A stretch of 57,134 nucleotides of DNA from Singulisphaera sp. (GTDB lineage Bacteria > Planctomycetota > Planctomycetia > Isosphaerales > Isosphaeraceae), in NCBI GenBank assembly GCA_027451445.1, contig DAIDJG010000083.1:1-57134 (forward strand), in the 5' to 3' direction. The notes below the pieces were generated by a model that was not told the DNA's origin, made no database searches, and saw only the letters and a program-made list of their open reading frames with translations. Of this stretch, positions 52,218-57,134 are shown piece after piece; positions within the stretch are counted from its first letter, which is position 1; each line of letters opens with the position of its first letter. Both the position numbers and the translations under genes were made by a program.

Positions 52218-52859
52218 TTAGGCCCGTGAGTAGGCGAATCCGCGACTTGTGGAAGCGAGCTTCATGACGGCGCAGTCATGGCAACCGCCGTGAGACCCGT
52301 GTTCGCCGCTACCGCAGCCACCGCCCGAGCCGCATCCACCCCCACCGGCGCCGCAGCTCCCGCAGCCTCCGCTGGATTCTTGGGTGAGGGCTTCATCGGG
52401 TACGTCGCGCCCGATGGGCTCGAAGATCACCTCGAGATCGTGAGCGGAACGGAGGGCCGCCACGAGTCCTGAAGTATCAAGCTGATGCGGCCCCAGGTAA
52501 TGGAGAACCGTGCGACGATCGTCGAGCAGCGGCTCGACATCGATGAGCTCGATCGGCCAGCTTCCCTCTCGGAACACGGTCTCGCAAAGGGTGAGCCGAC
52601 GCGTGCGGTCCGCTTCGACCGTACGCGCGTGATCCAGGTCAGCACCCTGCGCAAGGCGCAAAACCTGCGGGGCGTCGGGCTGAGTCAGCGCCTCCTCCGT
52701 GGGCGTTGAATCCGGCGCTGGGATTAGCACCTCCCCGAGTTCCGTTCCCCGGACCGAGCGGAGAACCACGACCTGGCCTCTCTCGAGCCCGGTGAGCGTG
52801 GACGCAAACCGAGCCACGTGTCGCATGAGCCCGTAGCGGATGAAATAGGTGTTGGGCAT
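52218..52859 (-). CDS. PSP1-domain protein with Cys/Gly/His-rich C-terminus
   Basis: A 213-residue cytosolic protein. The PSP1 signature is RYGLMRHVARFASTLTGLER, then GQVVVLRSVRGTELGEVL and WPIELIDVEPLLDDRRTVLH, and VIFEPIG. The last 50 residues are dominated by Gly, Cys and His (repeats of GGCGSC and GSGEHGSHGG), which look like a metal-binding tail. ATG 52859 has AGGGGA 4 nt upstream. PSP1 proteins include RicT/YaaT, which in Bacillus acts with RicA/RicF and binds FeS clusters. It is divergent from the P-type ATPase gene, 219 bp apart. Confidence 0.82.
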   Translation of the reverse strand: MPNTYFIRYGLMRHVARFASTLTGLERGQVVVLRSVRGTELGEVLIPAPDSTPTEEALTQPDAPQVLRLAQGADLDHARTVEADRTRRLTLCETVFREGSWPIELIDVEPLLDDRRTVLHYLGPHQLDTSGLVAALRSAHDLEVIFEPIGRDVPDEALTQESSGGCGSCGAGGGGCGSGGGCGSGEHGSHGGCHDCAVMKLASTSRGFAYSRA

Positions 52860-52936
52860 GTATCCCCTGAAATCCTGCGTTCCGACGCGTTTTTTCCACT
52901 TTAGCAGGGCATGCCATTCCCATGCAAGTTCACGAA

Positions 52937-52981
52937 AACGGGGGTATTCCCGTTCTCCGGGATATATCTCCCCACTATAAT
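52937..52981 (+). promoter_or_regulatory. Promoter/operator region of the metal ATPase
   Basis: A perfect -10 TATAAT lies at 52976-52981 and ends 97 bp before the ATG. A 6-bp inverted repeat, AACGGG (52937-52942) and CCCGTT (52949-52954), spans the -35 area and could bind a metal-responsive repressor. No such regulator gene is adjacent. Confidence 0.45.
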
Positions 52982-53078
52982 TCCGGCGCTGAGCCGGCGA
53001 GTCCGCGATGGAATGGAGTTTCGGAACGTCGCCGCCTGCCAGGGAAGGGGAGTCTGTCCCCGATTGGGTGGACGCGCA

Positions 53079-55238
53079 ATGAGCCAAGTCCGTTGTGTGC
53101 TACAGGTTAAGGGGCTCGACTGCCCAACGGAGATGGGTGCCCTCCAGGGGGCTCTGCTCGGTTCACCTGGCGTGATCGGACTGGGGTTCGACCTCATTCA
53201 CGGCACGATGACCGTCGACTACGACGACGCGTCCGTGGGCATCCCGGAGCTCATTCAAAGGGTCGCCACCCGAGCGGGGATGCAGGCGAGTCTCCTGGGG
53301 AGCCCCGCGCCTCTACAGGGGTGGTGGGTGCGCCATGAGCGCTGGCTCGTCATCACGGGGTCAGGCATCGCCCTTGGCCTCGGTGTTGGCTTGCAGTGGG
53401 CCGGCGCACCGCACCTAGCTGTTCGAGGGCTGCTCGCACTGGCAATCGGGATCGGCGGCGGCGATTTGTTGGTCAAATCGTGGCGGAGCTTGCGGCAGGG
53501 ACGGTTCGATATCCATCTGCTGATGGGATTGGCGGTACTTGGGGCGCTGATCCTGGGTCAGTGGGACGAGGCCGCGACGGTCGCTTTTCTCTTTGCGCTT
53601 TCGGAGGGACTGGAGTCCCTGAGCCTGGAACGCGCCCGACGCGCGGTGCGGGCCTTGCTGGAAATTGCGCCGGAAACCGCAGAGGTCCAGCAAGCGGATG
53701 GAAGTTTTCGGCTCATTCCGGCGAATGATGTGAGCGCCGGCGATCGCGTGCTCGTTCGCGCCGGGCAGAAGGTTCCTGTGGACGGGAACGTTTTCGCGGG
53801 GCGATCGAGTGTCGATCAGAAGGCGGTCACGGGCGAGTCGGTGCCGGTTGTGCGCGAACCAGGGGATGACGTATTCGCCGGTAGTGTGAACGGCGATGGA
53901 ACGCTTCAGATCGTGGCACAGGGACCCGTTGGCGATTCGCTGGTGGCCCGGGTTGTCGCTCGCGTGCGCCAGGCCCAGGCAGGACGGGCACCGGCGGAGC
54001 GCCGGATCGAACGATTCGCGAAGATCTACACGCCGTTGGTGATCGTGGCTTCATTGATGGTTATGCTGCTACCGCTGATCCTGGTGGTACTGGGGTTTCC
54101 GGCAGACTGGCGGGAGTGGTTTTCACGCGGGCTGGTCGTCCTGGTGATCGCTTGCCCTTGCGCGTTGGTGATCGCGACGCCGGTCGCTGTTGTGAGTGCA
54201 CTTGCGTCGGCAGCGAGGCGCGGGATCCTGGTGAAGGGAGGGGAATACCTGGAAGAATTCGGCCGGCTGCGTGTTCTCGCGTTCGACAAGACCGGCACTT
54301 TGACGTGTGGCGAGCCGGATGTGATCGAGGTGATCTCCGCCGAGGGTCAGGACCACGAGGACGTGCTCCGGATCGCCGCCGCGCTCGGCAATCGGGGGAG
54401 CCATGTGCTTGGTAGGGCGATTGCGCGACACGCGCAGGGGATGAAGCTTCACGTTCCCGAAGCGCACGAGTACACCGCCATCCCGGGACGTGGTGCCCTG
54501 GGGCAGGTCGACTCCGTCGAGTACCACCTTGGGAGCCATCGCTACATCGACGAGGCAGGGCTCTGCCGGCCGGATTTCCACCAGCGACTCGACGACGCGG
54601 AGAGTCTGGCCGGCACTTCGGTGGCACTCTCGGCACGCTCTGGTCCTCTTGGCTGGATTCGGCTCGCCGACCGGCCCAGGCCGGAGGCGGCTCGAGTGCT
54701 GTCCGAGTTGAAGACGCTCGGCGTTGAGACCGTGATGCTCACAGGCGATAACGCTCAGACCGCATCGGCCATGGCCGAGGAATTGGGGATCACCCGCCAG
54801 CGCGCGGGTTTGCTGCCGGAAGACAAGGCGACCGCCATTGCTGAGCTCGACGCCGAGCACGGCCCGACCGGTATGGTTGGCGACGGCGTGAACGACGCCC
54901 CTGCGCTTGCGGCTGCGCGGGTCAGCGTGGCCCTTGGTGGCATCTCGAGCGGCGCCGCACTCGAAACGGCCGACGTTGTCTTGATGGCCGACGACCTGGC
55001 CGGCATCCCCTGGCTTGTGACGCACAGTCGCAGAACGCTCGCTCGAATCCGACAGAACATCGCGATCGCGCTGACGACCAAAGTCATCGTCCTCGTTTTG
55101 GCCGTGCTCGGGTACGCGGGATTGTGGTTGGCGATCGTCTCAGATGTCGGCGCGAGCCTGCTGGTGACGGCGAACGCGCTCCGGTTGTTGGCTCCCCATG
55201 CGTCAATGACTGTTAGTCGGGGCGCTCAGCGTGTTTAA
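53079..55238 (+). CDS. Heavy-metal (Zn/Cd-type) translocating P-type ATPase
   Basis: A 719-residue P1B ATPase. The start ATG 53079 gives MSQVRCVLQVKGLDCPTEMG, an HMA domain with the single-Cys DCPTE variant in place of CxxC. Then come two N-terminal membrane pairs, the TGES motif (AVTGESVPVVREPG), membrane motif ACPCALVIATPV (the CPC that binds metal), phosphorylation site DKTGTLT, and GDGVNDAPALAAA. It exports divalent cations such as Zn, Cd or Pb from the cytosol. The last 36 bp overlap the convergent DUF1111 gene. It is divergent from the PSP1 gene with the Cys-rich tail. Confidence 0.93.
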   Translation: MSQVRCVLQVKGLDCPTEMGALQGALLGSPGVIGLGFDLIHGTMTVDYDDASVGIPELIQRVATRAGMQASLLGSPAPLQGWWVRHERWLVITGSGIALGLGVGLQWAGAPHLAVRGLLALAIGIGGGDLLVKSWRSLRQGRFDIHLLMGLAVLGALILGQWDEAATVAFLFALSEGLESLSLERARRAVRALLEIAPETAEVQQADGSFRLIPANDVSAGDRVLVRAGQKVPVDGNVFAGRSSVDQKAVTGESVPVVREPGDDVFAGSVNGDGTLQIVAQGPVGDSLVARVVARVRQAQAGRAPAERRIERFAKIYTPLVIVASLMVMLLPLILVVLGFPADWREWFSRGLVVLVIACPCALVIATPVAVVSALASAARRGILVKGGEYLEEFGRLRVLAFDKTGTLTCGEPDVIEVISAEGQDHEDVLRIAAALGNRGSHVLGRAIARHAQGMKLHVPEAHEYTAIPGRGALGQVDSVEYHLGSHRYIDEAGLCRPDFHQRLDDAESLAGTSVALSARSGPLGWIRLADRPRPEAARVLSELKTLGVETVMLTGDNAQTASAMAEELGITRQRAGLLPEDKATAIAELDAEHGPTGMVGDGVNDAPALAAARVSVALGGISSGAALETADVVLMADDLAGIPWLVTHSRRTLARIRQNIAIALTTKVIVLVLAVLGYAGLWLAIVSDVGASLLVTANALRLLAPHASMTVSRGAQRV

Positions 55239-56564
55239 GAACGTTTGCACCTTGAGCCGATCGCTCAGCGGCAATTCGAAGAAGTGTATCGCGGACACCT
55301 CGCTCTGCCCGCCGTGGAAGGCCACGGCTTGCTCCAGCGTCTCGGCGCGGCCGTCGTGGAGGTAAGGCGCCGAGTCGCGGAATCCCCATAGTGGCGGAGT
55401 ACGCCATTCCTCGGCGCTTGCGCCGCTGTTCTTGGACTCGTCGATGATTCCGTAGTAAGCGCTTGCGTCAGAGAGGTCGTCTCCCATTGCGTGCAGTCCG
55501 AGATCACTGTAGATCCCGCGCACCGTCCCCAAATCCGGCACATGACACTCGGCACACCCGATTTTCTGGAAAAGATCGCTCCCTGCTTGTGCATCGGGCG
55601 AGTCAGGGCGCTCGGTAGGTGCAGGGAGGGTACCGACGAACTTGGTCAGCGCATCGCATTCCTTCTGAGTCAGGTCAAGCCCGGCAGACCTCTTCGACCC
55701 GAAATCGAGCGGTGAACGTGCCTGGTGGTGTGACGGGACTTCCAGCCCAAGTTCCATCGCGCAGGCGGCTTCGACGAACTCCTTGAGGGTGGCTGTCTGA
55801 CCCTTCCAGCCGAACCGGCCAACGACTCCAGCTTTGAGCAGATTGAGACGCCCCTTCGACTGCATCTGTGCTTCCAGGAGCACCTCGATGGGAATCGCGT
55901 CGATCAGTCCCACTCCAAAAAGTGGCGGTGGATTTCGTTTCGACACACTTACTGCCGAGCCGAACAACAGCTCCCCCTTAACCCGTTTCGGCGCGATCGC
56001 GGCCCTAAAGGAAGGTCTGAGGGCGCGACCGGACGGGACGGTGTTCGACTGGACCATCTCGCGGATCTGTTGCATCGCCTCCTCCCCACCGACGTCAGAC
56101 ATTTCCGCGTGCTCGACTCCATCGATCCGTCGGAGTCTCCATGAACGATACAACTGATCCGTACCGTAGCGGTGTAGGACCACACTCTTCGCGTCGCGAA
56201 AGCCTGGATGGAGCTCGTCGACCGAAACGTCTTCCCCCTTCGCGCGTGCCGCACCCCTCCGGCTCAAAGAAATGATCTCGACGTTTTTGCTCGTCGATCC
56301 TGCGCCGCCGGCGCCGCCGAGGTTGTGGCAACCTACGCATGAACTGTCGTTATAGAGGGGCCCGAGTCCGTCGCCGCCGTGACTTCTGGGGTCGCCGGGA
56401 ACCCACTCCCGCAGAAACAGGGCGTGGCCCTCAGTAACATCGACCGAGTGGGCTGGCTCCGCACCCAAAACGCCAACGTCCGAAGCGCCGGCTGCGGCGA
56501 GCACGAGAGACACGTAACCAGCGACGCGTGCCCCGAAGCAACGAGACGTTCGGATCATGCTCAT
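55203..56564 (-). CDS. Di-haem DUF1111 family protein (second copy)
   Basis: A 453-residue exported cytochrome-like protein. ATG 56564 has AAGGGG 8 nt upstream; a signal peptide follows (GARVAGYVSLVLAAAG). Haem motifs CVGCH and CAECH are present, together with LFGVGLIDAIPIE, GRFGWKGQTATL and SAPYLHDGRAETLEQA. The gene has the same architecture as the 12.6-13.9 kb copy but a longer central region and different residues around both haems. It overlaps the P-ATPase stop by 36 bp. Function unknown; a periplasmic peroxidase-like role is suggested by the family. Confidence 0.87.
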   Translation of the reverse strand: MSMIRTSRCFGARVAGYVSLVLAAAGASDVGVLGAEPAHSVDVTEGHALFLREWVPGDPRSHGGDGLGPLYNDSSCVGCHNLGGAGGAGSTSKNVEIISLSRRGAARAKGEDVSVDELHPGFRDAKSVVLHRYGTDQLYRSWRLRRIDGVEHAEMSDVGGEEAMQQIREMVQSNTVPSGRALRPSFRAAIAPKRVKGELLFGSAVSVSKRNPPPLFGVGLIDAIPIEVLLEAQMQSKGRLNLLKAGVVGRFGWKGQTATLKEFVEAACAMELGLEVPSHHQARSPLDFGSKRSAGLDLTQKECDALTKFVGTLPAPTERPDSPDAQAGSDLFQKIGCAECHVPDLGTVRGIYSDLGLHAMGDDLSDASAYYGIIDESKNSGASAEEWRTPPLWGFRDSAPYLHDGRAETLEQAVAFHGGQSEVSAIHFFELPLSDRLKVQTFLNTLSAPTNSH

Positions 56565-56690
56565 GCCACACCCCTTGTGTTTGATCGGAATTCGAGCTCC
56601 AAAGACCGAGACGTGAGACGTTGCAACTTATTCTATCGCTTGGACGCACCGTGTACCAAAGTCGTTCCACATATTTAGCGAGCGCCAAGA

Positions 56691-57134
56691 TCACACTTCG
56701 GGTGCGTAAGGTTCACCTGGCCGGGGAAAGATCTGCGGCGCACCTTGAGCCTGCAACTGCTGAGTCTCCTGTTCGACGGCCGCGATGCTATCCCTGGTAT
56801 TGTGGAGCTCCAGCGTTGTTTCCGCGACGTGACGGCCATCGACAGGAAGCACGGGAATGCGCTTCCGCGCAAGTTCGAAAGGTCGAGCGTTGGGGTAGTT
56901 GGTCGCAGGTTCGAGCCCGGTGACGTAACCCTCGCGCCGTCCTCCTGTATTCTTCCAGAGGGTGAATGCTGGTAGTTGTGATGTGTTGAACCGAAGTACG
57001 ACAGCTTTCGCGCCGCCACGGTTGCGAAGCATCGCCAAGGTTCGACCATCGGCGGGGTCGCCAAACAGTTCGAACAAGTACACCTGTTCGGCATAGCCTG
57101 GCTCCGGGCCCTGGTACACGTCGAAGTGACCGAT
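56691..57134 (-). CDS. DUF4432 family protein, 5' end outside the window
   Basis: At least 147 codons, open through the right edge. The visible part contains YQGPEPGYAEQVYLFELFGD, LPAFTLWKNTGGRREGYVTG and LEPATNYPNARPFELARKRI, which matches the C-terminal part of DUF4432, an aldose-1-epimerase-like (galactose mutarotase fold) family. It may act on sugars; the catalytic residues cannot be confirmed here. The GTG at 57119 is not the true start because the frame continues to base 57134. Confidence 0.8.
   Translation of the reverse strand: MGHFDVYQGPEPGYAEQVYLFELFGDPADGRTLAMLRNRGGAKAVVLRFNTSQLPAFTLWKNTGGRREGYVTGLEPATNYPNARPFELARKRIPVLPVDGRHVAETTLELHNTRDSIAAVEQETQQLQAQGAPQIFPRPGEPYAPEV

Overview
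The window is a GC-rich stretch of bacterial chromosome that most resembles a planctomycete, probably of the Isosphaeraceae/Gemmataceae type. This rests on gene content, not on any marker gene: two di-haem DUF1111 proteins, a DUF1080 protein, an LEERALL-type N-terminus on a giant secreted protein, kinases with the long planctomycete N-terminal region and TPR tails, a BlaI-family repressor, PSP1 and DUF4432 proteins. No rRNA, tRNA, CRISPR array, phage region or intact transposase was recognised. Genes lie in short operons on both strands.

Layout. 1-8.4 kb: a secreted-type trypsin-like protease cut by the left edge; a voltage-sensor-like membrane domain fused to a class III adenylate cyclase; a three-gene operon of an XPB-type helicase, a 74-residue protein and a large helicase-associated protein; a small Ser/Thr kinase. 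8.6-14 kb: flavin reductase, site-2 protease, DUF1080 protein, an Imm1-like protein behind a membrane protein, and a DUF1111 cytochrome. 14-17 kb: blaI divergent from an M48 peptidase/epimerase pair, with interlocked promoters and two GACA-N2-TGTC sites. 17-28 kb: glycosyltransferase/dehydrogenase/esterase operon, a 1.2 k-residue double beta-propeller protein, a DMT transporter, YbjN protein, sugar nucleotidyltransferase and phosphodiesterase.

28-35 kb: a membrane-protein pseudogene split by a 173-bp MITE, a methyltransferase, then an iron-uptake operon of FetMP type (cupredoxin-FTR1 fusion plus P19/Tp34 protein) behind a promoter overlapped by a Fur-like palindrome, followed by three tandem TatA-like genes without tatC. 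35-48 kb: thioesterase, cysteine-desulfurase-like enzyme, a beta-lactamase-fold/DUF4185 fusion, a pair of two-hairpin REP-like repeats, a Tat-exported esterase, a decayed O-methyltransferase, a TPR protein, glycerol kinase, a GT39-like protein and a sigma-70 factor. 48-57 kb: a large TPR kinase with an altered DFG motif, a PSP1 protein with a Cys/Gly/His-rich tail divergent from a Zn/Cd-type P-ATPase, the second DUF1111 protein and a truncated DUF4432 gene.

The best candidates for undescribed biology are the small XPB-operon protein that resembles the tail of its larger neighbour, the BlaI/M48 pair with shared operators, the channel-like adenylate cyclase lacking a pore signature, and the MITE that can be excised in silico to restore a reading frame. 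All functions are inferred from sequence by eye; no database search was run.
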